Shown here piece by piece: positions 1-10,399 of a DNA stretch of 52,330 nucleotides; position 1 is the first letter of the stretch, and every line of letters begins with the position of its first letter. The notes beneath the pieces are model-generated. The model was given only the letters and a program-made list of their open reading frames with translations. It searched no databases and had not been told where the DNA came from. Position numbers and translations under genes: made by a program. This DNA comes from Marasmius tenuissimus (Eukaryota > Basidiomycota > Agaricomycetes > Agaricales > Marasmiaceae): assembly GCA_029532415.1 (NCBI GenBank), contig JAQOTA010000066.1, positions 1 to 52,330 of the forward strand. Direction: 5' to 3'.

Positions 1-2
1 GC

Positions 3-1040
3 GGGGGAAGCTATGACGGAGGCATAAGATGCCAGATGAGAGTGACCATGCGACTGATTGTTACCACCGTTGTTACCGCCGGCGTGGCTGGGACCCTGGT
101 GCTGGTTGATACCACCGTGGGTACCACGCTGCTGCTGCTTCTTCTTCTTACCGTTGTGCTGGTTCGAAGAAGGACGTTGCTGCTGCTGCTGTGGTTGTTG
201 CTGTTGGCCACGCTGCTGCTGTCCACGCTGCTGATGTTGCTGGGGTGGACGCTGCTGCTGACCAAAGGATGGCTCACAGTAGCCAGCATGCTTGACAGCA
301 GAGAGGCGGTTAGCCAGCTGAGGGTTCTGGCACTCGTATTCGATCATGATGGCCTCATGAACGTCGGCAACGGTGAGGGTGCTAGTGCTGTCAGGATCCC
401 TGGTAAAGTCATGAAGTGACTTGGAGGAAGCGGCGTCCCATTCGGGAGGAATAGCTGCAATGAGAAGGAGGGCTTTGATCAACTCGGGGAGTTCAACCCC
501 GACCTCAGCAAGACGTTCAATTTAATGTTTGAACTTGGCGATGCCAGCCTGGGGATGGCTAGTGGTGAGCCGGAAGGACACCAGTTTGACAAAGTCGCCA
601 TAAATGGCAGACAAGGTTGGTTCGCCATAGGTGGTGACAATGGTGGACCAGGCTTTGGCAGCGTCCATGTCTTTGAGGGGTTCAAAGACTTCCTTTGTAG
701 AGGTCAACTGAATGATACCCATCAGCTGGAGGTCTTTCTCTTCCCATACTTCCAGCGCGGTGTTATACGCCGTGATCTGGGCTTCAGTAGGGTCTGCCCG
801 ATCAGGTTCCTCATTGGAATCAGCAGGTGCAGCTGCAGGCGTAGCTGCCGCACCAGGAGAAGGAGTGACTGTAATGGTCGGAATGATCTCCCCCAGAGGG
901 TATGTAGGCTTTTTGGCTGCACCGGTAAGGTGACGATAAAGGCCTTGAGCCTTGGTAACAGCTTCCATTTTGCCGTGGTAGGTCTGGTGGAATCCAGTGC
1001 CGTCAAAGCAACTGGAGAAGAATTTCTTAACGTCGAACAT
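3..1040 (-). pseudogene. Ty1/copia Gag, one in-frame stop, runs off left edge
   Basis: Nucleocapsid/capsid (Gag) protein of a copia retrotransposon, which packages element RNA in virus-like particles in the cytoplasm. The reading frame starts at the ATG at 1040 and stays open to the window edge except for one TAA at 522-524. The N-terminal part has the copia Gag pattern of a short substrate-like segment (FDGTGFHQTYHGKMEA) followed by GLYRHLTG and, further on, the helical AAKAWSTI / YGDFVKLVSFRL segment of UBN2-type Gag. The last 80 or so visible residues (3-260) are a Gln-rich and Gly/Asn/His-rich linker made of CAG/CAA runs. No CCHC zinc knuckle lies in the visible part. The TAA could be a former CAA by a C-to-T change (inference). 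Upstream are the leader, primer site and 5' LTR, so the order LTR-PBS-gag is complete on the minus strand. Pol is expected beyond the left edge. Confidence 0.8.
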
Positions 1041-1312
1041 GGTAGTAAGAGGTTTAGATTTGGTGTTGGATCTAGAAGAGACAGCATCAGCATGCGTCTA
1101 ATCAACACAGGGAGCAGCCATCAAGGCACTATGCTCAACGAGTAGCATTAGATCCTTTAGATCCGATGTCGTCGAAGGACGTACATCAATGCCATAGATT
1201 GATCACTCAATTAAGAGGTCGATGGCAACATGCAGGTCTAGCCTAGCTAGCCGATGACAGCAGCCTAGGGACGCTCGTCGCTAACAGCAGCCTAGGGGCG
1301 CTTGTTATTGTA

Positions 1313-1337
1313 GTCGGGCTAACTGGGGCCCATAACC
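1313..1337 (-). promoter_or_regulatory. Reverse-transcription primer-binding site (half-tRNA type)
   Basis: Directly after the LTR end (TCATCA), the minus strand reads GGTTATGGGCCCCAGTTAG. Drosophila copia has GGTTATGGGCCCAG at this position, where an internal fragment of initiator methionine tRNA primes minus-strand DNA synthesis instead of the 3' CCA end. The site lies about 290 bases upstream of the gag ATG. The match is read from the sequence; the use of a tRNA half is inferred from the copia precedent. Confidence 0.7.
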
Positions 1338-1648
1338 TGATGAGCCGGCATGACGCCTAGCGCAGAGGACTACAACATGGCTACACTACTACTTACCAGA
1401 GAGGAGTTTAGAGAGGTAGAGGCGAGACGTAGAAGCTCAAGCACACTGTAGATTCATGTAGAGAACTACGAGCTTATATACATGTAGAGACTATAGTAAA
1501 TACCATATAAGGACGACAATGAAAATTGTACATATGATCATAAGTAGACATGATAAATGGAACAATAGTCCCGCATAATATGATGGCGGGAAGTATGAAC
1601 CGGGACTTCGGATATACCGGGATCTAATTATAGTCCACAGATTCAACA
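1338..1648 (-). repeat. Copia 5' LTR
   Basis: On the minus strand this 311-bp unit starts TGTTGAATC and ends GGCTCATCA, the TG...CA ends of an LTR. It lies directly upstream of the primer site and gag, so it is the 5' LTR of the left-edge copia element. About 90% of it matches the 321-bp solo LTR at 46338-46658 in the same orientation. The 3' LTR and second target duplication would be beyond the window edge; the candidate duplication on this side is ACTGA (1649-1653). Confidence 0.8.
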
Positions 1649-1827
1649 ACTGAAACTTGTGTATAAAAGCTGGTATTCCAAGGCCTTAAGCCTTAGGACA
1701 ATCTACTCGGTTATCACCTCTCAAGCATCTCAAAGCACTCTAACTACTAGCTCTACAAGCTATCTAACCCAAGGTGAGGTTTAGGACGTTATAACCCACT
1801 GTGCAGTTTGACTATGCTGGCTCATCA
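1649..1827 (+). repeat. 3' part of a plus-strand copia LTR, interrupted by the minus-strand element
   Basis: From TGTATAAAAGC (TATA box) through CCTTAAGCC and ending ATGCTGGCTCATCA, this stretch aligns with the last 180 bases of the LTR at 4211-4698. Its 5' half is missing at exactly the point where the minus-strand LTR ends, so the minus-strand copia element appears to have inserted into this LTR. The missing half should lie on the far side of that element, outside the window. Confidence 0.7.
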
Positions 1828-2990
1828 CCTTCAAGTACTATACTACAGTACTAGGCAATAGACGGCGCATATTCCGAGTCAGCACGTTCGGGTCAACCTC
1901 ACAACTTTCTCTTATTCCCCCCTCTTGCCAGTAGTAAGTCTTTGGGTGCATATCCTACGGAATTGAATTATAGTCCTCGTGATGTGGGAGTCCAGCGAGC
2001 TTGTCAACCGTCAATGTTCAGAGCAAGTTTAGTACGGTTCCATGGGCCAGGCACAGCCTAATTAAGCTCACATGATGCACGTCCGATGTTGGCACTGTTG
2101 ACACCTTGAAAGAGACTCATACTGTGTCTTGTTATGCAATTTTTCTGCTGATTTCTGAGCTCAAGGGGCTGGTAGTTGGGCTCAAAAAAACATATCATCA
2201 TTGAATCTGGCATATCCGAATAGTAAAAACTGAAGCACTCCAGCCCATTTCTGGATGTCCCCCGAACCAGCCCGCTTTGTTGCTGTCAATGTTACTTCCG
2301 AACACCATTAAGAGCTTCGGGCCGTCTTCTGTGCCTCTTTACGAGAGATCGGTTGTACCCATCGACTCTGAACTCTATGGTGCCCTGGTTTGAAGAACGA
2401 GGATGTTTGAAGCTGACACAGTCCACGGAGTTAGCGTTCAGAGCATGGTGTCAGGAACTACAAAGATGGATTGGGACAGGCTCTACAGCGGGTTCTGCCT
2501 ATTTGGTGGATGTTTTTTGGGTGAGGGCAAGGCACATTCAAGGGTGGTTGTAGGGGTTTGGAAGGTGTTTGATGGGGCTTCGGAGATGTTTGATGTGGAT
2601 CGGGAGGTGTTTGGGGTGGACTGGGAGGTGATCTATTTATCTATATAGACCATCTTCTCGAGTTGTGCCATCCTTTGAGGACTGTTTGGCTGTATTTCGT
2701 TGATGGCACAAATTGATTCCTTCAAAGCATTGTCAGCGAAGAACAAATACAGACCATGATCCAGTGTCCCAGAATCAGACGTTGACCTCCACCGTGGTAA
2801 AGAGCAACTTTCATCATCTCCACCATGGTCAATCACATTGGTTCTTGAGGCTTGAGACTCTACAGTCTACTCGCATCTTGTATGCCGTATGTCTCACGCA
2901 GTATTGGCATTGGAAAGTATGCGGTAAGCTCCAATTTTTTTAATTCATGTTGAGTACATGCTCACGCTTTTTCATGGACAAGGAAAAACA
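1828..2990. other. No gene recognised; one short repeat
   Basis: I see no convincing exon here. The one recognisable piece is the GATGTTTGATG-type repeat at 2520-2636, listed separately. Short open frames around 2353-2943 have no paralogue support. Confidence 0.5.
2520..2636 (+). repeat. Dispersed GA/GT-rich repeat, copy 1
   Basis: A segment with internal repeats of the type GGGGTTTGGAAGGTGTTTGATG and GGAGATGTTTGATG. The same segment recurs at 15345-15450 and 18364-18430. In the minus direction one frame would give Pro-rich TSPKPH-like repeats, in the plus direction MFDGASEMFD-like repeats. It may be a decayed minisatellite in an exon. No function is assigned. Confidence 0.5.
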
Positions 2991-4090
2991 TGACACTGAA
3001 AGCGGACACTCACCAGACTCAATAGATCTTTCATCTCGAGTCATGCCCTCGCAGACTCCCAGATTTGGTCTTGCAGCAACAACTATTCGAACAAGTTCAC
3101 AAGAGTTTCAGGCAATGTGGTGATGAAGGCAGGAAGTGTTCTCGCGAGAGAAAACTGTACAGGGCTCATAGAGGAAACCAATACTTTCCTCGTGAGTCTC
3201 TTTGTCTCATCCCCAATCCGTCGTCTCAAGTCGCAACTTTTTTCTTCAAAACAGCAGGAATGAACGTGAAGCCCGAACACCTTTCCCAATTGGCACTTCT
3301 GCAATACCACTATCTGGTGCTCCAGCCTCTGACCTTTTCTGACACCACATTGCGTTGCCCGACCCTGCTGTGTCTACTGACATACTGGCTACTCAGCTCG
3401 TAGGCTTCCAGTGTATTATCAACCAGGTGCATCAAGACTACCGTGGTATATTGAATACGACACCAAATTGGGGTAAAAAACACAACAGCATTTCGAGTTT
3501 TCTCAATGCCGACAATTGGACTCGCTTGGTCCAAGTCACGTATTCTCTTCAGTATCCTCACACGCGTTGATTCTGCGTTATTTTCCTCTACCCTTGCCTC
3601 GCGTTTGCGAGTCCCAATATCATCGATCCCACTGTTCCGAACCCTCCCTCCTTGACCACCCGCAAACCTCCACTCAAACAGTTAGAGGGAACTACTAATG
3701 GGCCAAACAATAGGAGACGGTGGAGATATTCCGGCAAGGTCGTTTGAGAAAAGAGAACTGTAAGTCTTTCGACATTGATCATAGCAAGACCCGGTTTCTG
3801 AAGCAAGATGGTAGAATTAGTGTTAGCAACAGTATCGGTGCCATCATGGGGCCTGTGGTTGGATTTCTGGTCATATCCCTGTTGATGTCGACCCTGATCT
3901 TTGGTCGTGGGGTCGTTTCACTGGTTAGAGGGGGTGGGGGCAGGCTCTATTCATGGGATCATTGATGAAGACAATGGGGGAGGTGTGGGGTCTAGCTCGG
4001 ATGATGGGTCCAGTGGAGACGGACTTGGCGGCGACGACACTGGTGGTTCCAGCGGGCCCGGCATCTTCAAGATCCAGTTGGAGATATAAA
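2990..4090 (+). pseudogene. Decayed single-pass membrane protein, copy 1 of a local family
   Basis: Remains of a gene whose best preserved part encodes a transmembrane helix (IMGPVVGFLVISLLMSTLIFGR, here split in description: IMGPVVGFLV then ISLLMSTLIFGR) followed by a Gly/Ser-rich tail. The upstream part shares segments with 18870-19480 and 20460-20830, including the conserved DLSSR and the NVKPEHLSQLA-type stretch. Frames change several times, so no full product is possible without unseen introns. The same order (charged segment, TQDGK-like linker, GPVVGF helix, Gly/Ser tail) recurs at 9600-10100 and 19080-19740. The family is not identified; a cell-surface protein is the likely ancestor. 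Confidence 0.5.
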
Positions 4091-4210
4091 GTAAAGTTGG
4101 TCGATTCTTTTTGTTACAGACCTCTACGAGTGGGCCCAGTCCCTTTGGGAGAGGATGTCATGCGTTTGAGGGTGGTTGCTGTTGAACATGATGGATATCA
4201 TGTGATACAC

Positions 4211-4698
4211 TGTTGACGTGTTGTTTACGCGTCACACTATTTATAGAGCTACAACTCTAGAACACTTGCGTCCTCATGCAAGTACTACGTCTCTGTCTAC
4301 GTATCTTACTACGTATCTAGCAGTTTCATCATATATGACACTATAGACAGTTGCTATCCAATAGCATAAGTAGAGCCTCCAATACATGAGGCAAACACGA
4401 CTATGCTCACCAAGCATACTACCATTCATGGTAGAAGTACTTACACAGTACTAATGTCTTTTACGCCTTTAGGGCCGAATACCTACTTCTAGTAGTAGTT
4501 TCAGTTAGTGTAATACTCATTACATGTACCAGAAACTTATGTATAAAAGACTGGACGAAAGGCCTTAAGCCTTAAGACAATCTACTCGATTATCACCTCT
4601 TCCCAAACATCTCAAGACTACAAGAACACTCTGTGTATTACCCATGTGAGGTTTACTTTGTTATACCCACTGTGCACTTTAACTATGCTGGCTCATCA
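4211..4698 (+). repeat. Copia LTR, 488 bp, without internal region
   Basis: The unit starts TGTTGACGTG and ends GGCTCATCA, with a TATA box (TGTATAAAAG) at about 4541 and the same 3' third as the partial LTR at 1649-1827. No gag or pol flanks it, so it is a solo LTR. The five bases before (TACAC) and after (GTTGC) differ, so no target duplication is visible. That would fit recombination between two insertions or later decay. Confidence 0.7.
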
Positions 4699-4839
4699 GT
4701 TGCTGGTGTTTGGTGTGGATCTGGAGATTTCTGGAGTGAAGTCAGAGACTTTGCCCACATTGTCATTGTTTTACCCCTCTTTTATCTGACGATGAACAAT
4801 ACTGCTTCAAATTACTTTGACCCCACCTGGGCATTCAAA

Positions 4840-5260
4840 TCGCGTGACGAAGACTTAGGGTGGGCTGATGGAGGAGGAAACACGATGAATGCTTCTGGGC
4901 CCACAGGTTCAGCAGCTAACAGTTCAACGCAAGATTAATTCTATTCGAGTGGGACCATGCCTGGGAAGGTTCTGTCTGGTGCTTTTGGGAATACTGGTAC
5001 GTCGGTTCGCCATGGACTAGTTTCCTTTTCGTCTCTAAACTGTGATCAGATCCGGGAAGGTTCAACTCGTATGGAGCTTCTGGTGACAGTTATTTTGCTG
5101 GTGGCCACGGTACAGGGTCGTTCCAATTGTTCTCATCCGCACTTGTGGTGACATCTGCATCACTGCACGCCCTGGCAGATTTTGGGACGGATGGGAACTG
5201 CGAGTTTAGATGGCTGGCTGGGTCGAATGAGGTCTCGAGGTTTTGGCTTGTTCTCATTGT
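4840..5260 (+). pseudogene. Fragment of an unidentified secreted-type protein, copy 1
   Basis: A frame containing GWADGGGNTMNASGPTGSAAN (4858-4920), an interruption that looks like an intron, then a Gly/Ser/Phe-rich stretch (YGASGDSYFAGGHGTGSFQ, 5067-5124) with the AL-VVT-ASLHALADF continuation. The same blocks recur in order at 15470-15770 and 22910-23300, which shows that they were once one coding unit. The family is not recognised. It sits tail to tail with the NACHT gene. Confidence 0.45.
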
Positions 5261-5395
5261 AGATCTACTGGAGTTCTTGAATCATCTTTCATTGTACTTC
5301 ATTCCTCTGACTTTGACAATACAGTTTATACTGAGCTAGGATATGTTTACTCGACTGTAATCGTGCTATGCACCTCTATACTAAGGAGCACGTAT

Positions 5396-8300
5396 CTATC
5401 TATACCTCCGGAGGGTTCGAGAGCTTTTGTATAAGACCCTGCACATCCATGCCGTACTAACAAACGCGAGCTATCAGCACGATAGAACAAATGTGAGAGC
5501 AAAGAACAATCAGTGCTTACAGATAGACCGTGAGGGCAGGATTTCATCCACGGCACCAACACCCCAAACATATCCCGCCAATCCCGAACCGCCTTCTCCT
5601 TCTCAGAAGCGTCCTCTACACAATATCGATATTTACAGAAGAAAACGCCGGCCAGGTCGATATCTTGTAAGTCTTCTAGCAGATACCCGTCTGGGTCGCA
5701 TGAGGCTAAGAACCTGACCCAGGCTGTGAAAAAGTCGCTGGTTTCGTCATTGATCCGTTCGTCGGAGCTATGGGAAAGGTTTCTTCATTCGTTGAAGGTG
5801 GATTATGACCAAGAAGGATAAAGGAACTCGTACCTGTAGTCTGCCATCTTGTCGACTGAAAGGTTTTGGAGCCACTGTCGTGCAATGCGGTATCTACTAT
5901 ACCCGGGCAGATAAATGCGAAGATCGTGCTGTGGTCTGGTTTCGTCGATCAGAAATTCCCGAAAAGGGTTGTGCCTGAGGCAAATCTCATCGTTCCGATC
6001 GCGAATGTCCAGTACCGAGTGCAACCCCCGTAACATCAAATCCACTAGTCCCGAGGAGAGTCCTAGTACCATTTCAATATGCGCCGGCGTCGGTTTGAGA
6101 AAGTCGGGCAATATGAGAATAGCCTCAAGGATGAGTAAAACTTCACTGTGTCCAACTTCCTCGCGTCTGGAGTTGACATTGAGGATGACATAGTACAAGA
6201 CACAGAGGTGGTGATACGGCGATACACCACATAGGTCACTGTGGAGGACCATGTCAAGCTGACTGATTGGGTCTTCGAGCCCCAGCTTCACAAAGTCGAT
6301 CAAAGTGGCAGCACAGGTGTATTGACCAGAAGACCTTTCAACCAAAGTTGTGAGGTCCCCTTCGGACGGCCAGGGACTCGGGAATCGGATGTCGTGGTAT
6401 TTGGGATCACTGACAATCTCCTGTAAGTGATGGACATAGTATTGCCTAATGTCTCCCATCAGACATTTGTCCGAATCAGCAACCTTGGATGTTTTTTGAG
6501 AGAAATCTTGGACGTAAGTGAGAGAACACACCTTTGGATCGTCGAGGTGGGTGCTTTCAAGCTTTTCGGTAGCCCGCTTGAAACGATCAATAAGATTTAT
6601 TGGTCCAGTCACATTCTTCAAACAAAGTTAGTTTGAAGTGAACACTCCAAAGAACACAGGGGATCACCACTCTCACAGTTAGCCAGGAAATGATTGCCTC
6701 GAGGCGACTGATGGTACCAGAAGAAGTGCCGCATATGACAGACATGGAAGTAACAACATACTCGATGTCCAGATTAAGGAAATCAGACAACAGCTCGTCA
6801 CTCAGTTGCTTGATATTGCAACAGAAGTCTACCCATCCGTGCCACAAGTCCAACGAAACACATGAGCCTTCTTCACTACTGAGGAATGTCAGACAGCATT
6901 AGGACTAGCACTTAGAAAGTCGAAACAATGAAGAGACTTACTCTGGTGTAGGCCAGTTCTTGGGTACAAGTGCGCGGATCCATCGGGATGCAAGGAAATT
7001 GTGTTGTTCGAGTACGTCAATATGATATTCATGCGACGAGTCAAAGAGGAAGGAAAGGAAGAAGGGCTTTAAGCCTGACCCCGCATACCCGGTCGTCGTG
7101 GCTAGTTGACAGGTCTCCATCAGTTTCATTGTTGACAGCATATATTCATTATCGAGCCCCAGAAGGTCGTTGAAGGCTAGTGTGTGTGTATACTTGTTCA
7201 AGGGAAGCAGAATTACCGAGGCTAGCATCGCGAGAAGCTGTTGTCGATCCGGAAAGACAGAGAGAATGCTTCGAAAGAGATTATTTCTTTCGAGAAGTAA
7301 CTCCGGAGTTGACTCCGAATTGTCTTCCGTCAAGCAAAAGCGAGCCCAATTATCGCGCAGTAGCCGGACTAAACGTGTGCCGTGACGCTCATCGAATGGT
7401 TTCAAAATGATGCTTGGATTCTCTCTAACCTGCTGGGCGAGCGCTCGGAGCCATTTAACGCCAAGAGTGTCACGTTGTACGGCTTTGTCAATGTGAAACT
7501 GTCCCGAACGTGACGGATCGTAAATGAAGTCGGTGAACGAGGTGTGGAATACTGTGATCTCCTTGTCTCTGATGTCGAGGACCGAATGCATCGGTGACAA
7601 GATGATGTTGACTTTGCCTGGGGATAGTCCAAGGAGGAGTTCGATGAAGTCGTGGATAGGTGGTTTATCAAAAGAGGAAAGTGGTAGATAACGAGGAACG
7701 AGTAAGATCGCTGCCAGAACAGGGATGAGCAAGCAGTGGTCTGGATGTGAGGAGAGAATGGTATGGTAGAGGCAGTCGAGTTCGTGAAGGGGAGATTGTC
7801 GTTGAGGGTCCGGAGTGCTGTTGAGAATACTGCTGAGCTGCTCTATGGGGCTCGAACCGCGGCGTCTAATATATCTGACCACGGTGGTAGCATATGCAAA
7901 TTGGCCCGATGTCCTCTGGAGAAGAGCTTCGAGCTCGTCCGACGATGGCCACGGGTCCGAAAATGGGATCCGAGCATAATCCGGATTGGCACGGATCTTT
8001 TTGAACTCATGACGATAGTAAAATTCAATATCGCTGTTTGGAGAAAACGATTCATTTAATGTGATTCGCTTTGTGAGAAGGCAGAGAGGCTCCCCCTCGA
8101 ACGCTTCTCGGATCGTGGACTCTGGCCGACTGCAGATCAGGAACTGTAAAGGGGAAGAGGGGGAGACACGATATAACGAGGCGATGGTAGAAAGGATTCG
8201 CTGCTGGTTTTCGTCGTCGGGGCCGCACTCGTCAAGTCCGTCGATAATGACGACACTCGGGATTTTGCGAGGGATGACCGGTGCATGGAAAACGAAAAGC

Positions 8301-9073
8301 ATCCACATGGCGTCGAGAGACATGAAAAGTGAAAGTGTGGCGAAGAAGGATGCCCAAACGTCCTCGAGCAACACGAGAGATGCCTGCAGCCATGTCTGCT
8401 GAGGCCATCTCAGGGTTGGCTCGATTACCAGTTTACGAAACTGGTCTTCCAGTGTCGCCTCCGATAATACCAGGGGATTTTCCGAGATTCTCTCTTCGAT
8501 GGGGCGTCGCAAGAAAGGTATTGTCGTAACAAGACCGTATGCAATGGTAAGTATGAGAGCGTAAGGAGTATTGCGTCTCGGGTCAGACCGGAAAAAGAAG
8601 AACGAGGAGACGAGGCGGCCCTCCCGCTCACAGGATTTGGCGACGGTCATCGCGATTGCGGTTTTTCCAACTCCAACAGCTCCAGTGAGCCAGAAGAGGG
8701 GACGCTGTGGGTCTTTGGCCAATATCCAGTCACGGATCATCTCAAGGAGAACCTCACGGGTTCCTTCAAGACACTCTCCGCGTGAATACTGCTGCTCTGC
8801 GTTATGGGACGCCCCAACACCTGCAATTGCTTCTTGGAGGGTTTTGGGTACTGTTTCGAAATTCGACGTGAGTGAGATTACCTACAAGCTTCATCCGAAC
8901 GAAATACAAGACTCACAAGTGGGAGCTGTCCTGTTCTCTGTGAACTGAACCGAACCTCCAGACATATGGCCTATGTGGCCACCCGTATTGATGTTCTGGA
9001 TTCCTGTGTCATTGTTGTTGTTTTGCGCGCCTGGACCAGTGTGTCGATTTCGTATGAATGTCCTGTCATCCAT
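5396..9073 (-). CDS. NACHT-domain STAND NTPase with three helical post-NACHT modules
   Basis: My model joins exons 9073-8917, 8850-6942, 6878-6677, 6615-5834, 5767-5521 and 5470-5396. All junctions are GT...AG, introns are 50-66 bp, and the 3372 bases give an open frame of 1123 residues. Residues 1-52 are the Asn/Gly-rich leader usual in agaric NACHT proteins. The motif GVGASHNAEQ..RGECLEGTRE precedes the NTPase. Walker A is GAVGVGKT (109-116), Walker B VVIIDGLDEC (252-261), and the sensor-like segment LICSRPE (290-296). Such proteins are signal-dependent ATPases implicated in fungal non-self recognition and cell death; this role is inferred from the family. A related helical block recurs three times (about 326-526, 575-680 and 811-1009), sharing LLGLS and MHSVLDIRD-like signatures. 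A hydrophobic insert (about 206-248) before Walker B could be a retained intron. A 48-base in-frame segment at 6525-6478 could also be an intron. Confidence 0.75.
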
Positions 9074-9600
9074 GGGCGGACTGTCAAGCAGACCAAGGAA
9101 GTACGATTTCCAAAACTGTTGACCAGGAGACGTCTCAACCCAATGGGTTTATGAAAGAATGGCGGCGGTGAAGGACAGAGAGTGTGAAGAACTCAGTTGC
9201 CTGTCGTTGAGAGGCAAGGTAGTGGTATGGAGGACACGTTTGGGGCACGTTGTGTTTGGCTGCACACCCTTGACCCATCTAGGGAGCGACTCGTGAGAGC
9301 CTGCGTCAGAGGTGGTGATTGACGGTGATTAGAATCCACTTTGGGTAGGCCAGAGGCTTTGAGGCTGCAAGTCGAATCACACGGCAGAAGAGTGCGAAAA
9401 GTTTGAGAAGAAAAAGATTCAGGCCTGCCTTGAGAGAATGAACAAGAACGATGGGGCGTACATAGCCAAACGAACGGAAGACAAAAGTGTGGGCACCTAT
9501 GGGCGCTCGTCGATGACTCCTCCACAAAAAGGTCTCACGGTTCTCTCTTTCCTCTTACCACCTCCTACTCCCCTGCAAAACACCCGTGAACTTGCGCTCG
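9074..9600. other. Upstream region of the NACHT gene, no second gene seen
   Basis: This stretch should hold the promoter of the minus-strand NACHT gene. I cannot point to a TATA box with confidence. Overlapping short frames on the minus strand (9193-9527) lack any recognisable motif. Confidence 0.4.
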
Positions 9601-10110
9601 AATAGTCCGGGGGAACGATCTATCCAGGAGCCAATGTGTCGAACAATAGGACACGGTAAAAACATTCAAGGTCATTCAAGAAAAGAGAACCGTAAGTCTT
9701 TCGAGATCGATGATAGCCAAACCTGGTTTTCTGACGCAAGACGGTAAGAACAGCGCTAGCGACAGTATAGTTGTCATCATGGGGCCTATGGTTGGATTCG
9801 TCCCTGTTGGTGTCTATCCTAATCCTTGGTCGTCATAATGCGCGGGGTCGTTCCACTAGTCAGGGAGGGTCGGGCTCTAGTCATGGAAGGGAGGCGGGAA
9901 GTGCAGCGGAGGCGGATTCGGCGCTGGCGACACTGGTGGCTCCAGTGGAGGCTCTTCAAGTCCAAGCTGAAGGTGCCACACGCAGTCAGACGTCTGGATA
10001 CTGGCCGGGTTATAAGCCATATCTTGGAATCCGGAGATGAGAATGACGCGGTCGCGGCCGTCAACGGTGAAAACCCTCATCTGCCCAGCTTTTATCTGCA
10101 CCGCGTTTGA
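9600..10110 (+). pseudogene. Decayed single-pass membrane protein, copy 2
   Basis: The segment ARPGFLTQDGK-like (9718-9750) followed by VIMGPMVGF (9775-9803) corresponds to the linker and membrane helix in copies 1 and 3. The helix is cut: bases needed for the VAISLLVSALI core are deleted, which joins VGFV directly to a shifted frame. The Gly/Ser-rich tail (9840-9960) is still visible on the same strand. Downstream the sequence diverges from the other copies. Confidence 0.5.
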
Positions 10111-10128
10111 TGATGAAACTAACGTCGA

Positions 10129-10386
10129 GTGGATTTCGTATTCCGCCCTGCCCCCCCAAAAATGTTGTTTGCATTCCCTATTTTCTCACAACGTTCTCAA
10201 ATCGTCTACACACTGGCGGAACCGGATATCAAAACCCTTCTGGATCCTCAGCTCACCCGCGCAATCAACTTCCCGGACGACTTCTACATTCACCGAATCA
10301 TCCCCATCATAATCATCGACACTGGAGGACCACACTACATTCTGAACGACTCTGATAGAATCGCGTCAGACGTCCAAAGGTCATAA
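10129..10386 (+). other. Open frame of 85 codons, unassigned
   Basis: A frame with a regular amino-acid mix, containing LTRAINFPDDFYIHRIIPIII. It starts in an internal ATG and has no paralogue in the window. It may be an exon of an unidentified gene, or chance. I do not assign a function. Confidence 0.2.
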
Positions 10387-10399
10387 GGACAGTGGGCTC

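Noticed and set aside
36..419. Leu-rich open frame on the plus strand
   Set aside because: It is the antisense of the CAG/CAA-coded Gln-rich linker of Gag.
525..1145. 206-codon plus-strand open frame
   Set aside because: Antisense of gag; no motif of its own.
1338..1827. A 490-bp transposon with inverted ends TGATGAGCC / GGCTCATCA
   Set aside because: The two halves match different LTRs in opposite orientation, so the inverted ends come from two LTRs.
4211..4698. Target duplication for this LTR
   Set aside because: TACAC and GTTGC do not match, nor do neighbouring bases within a few positions.
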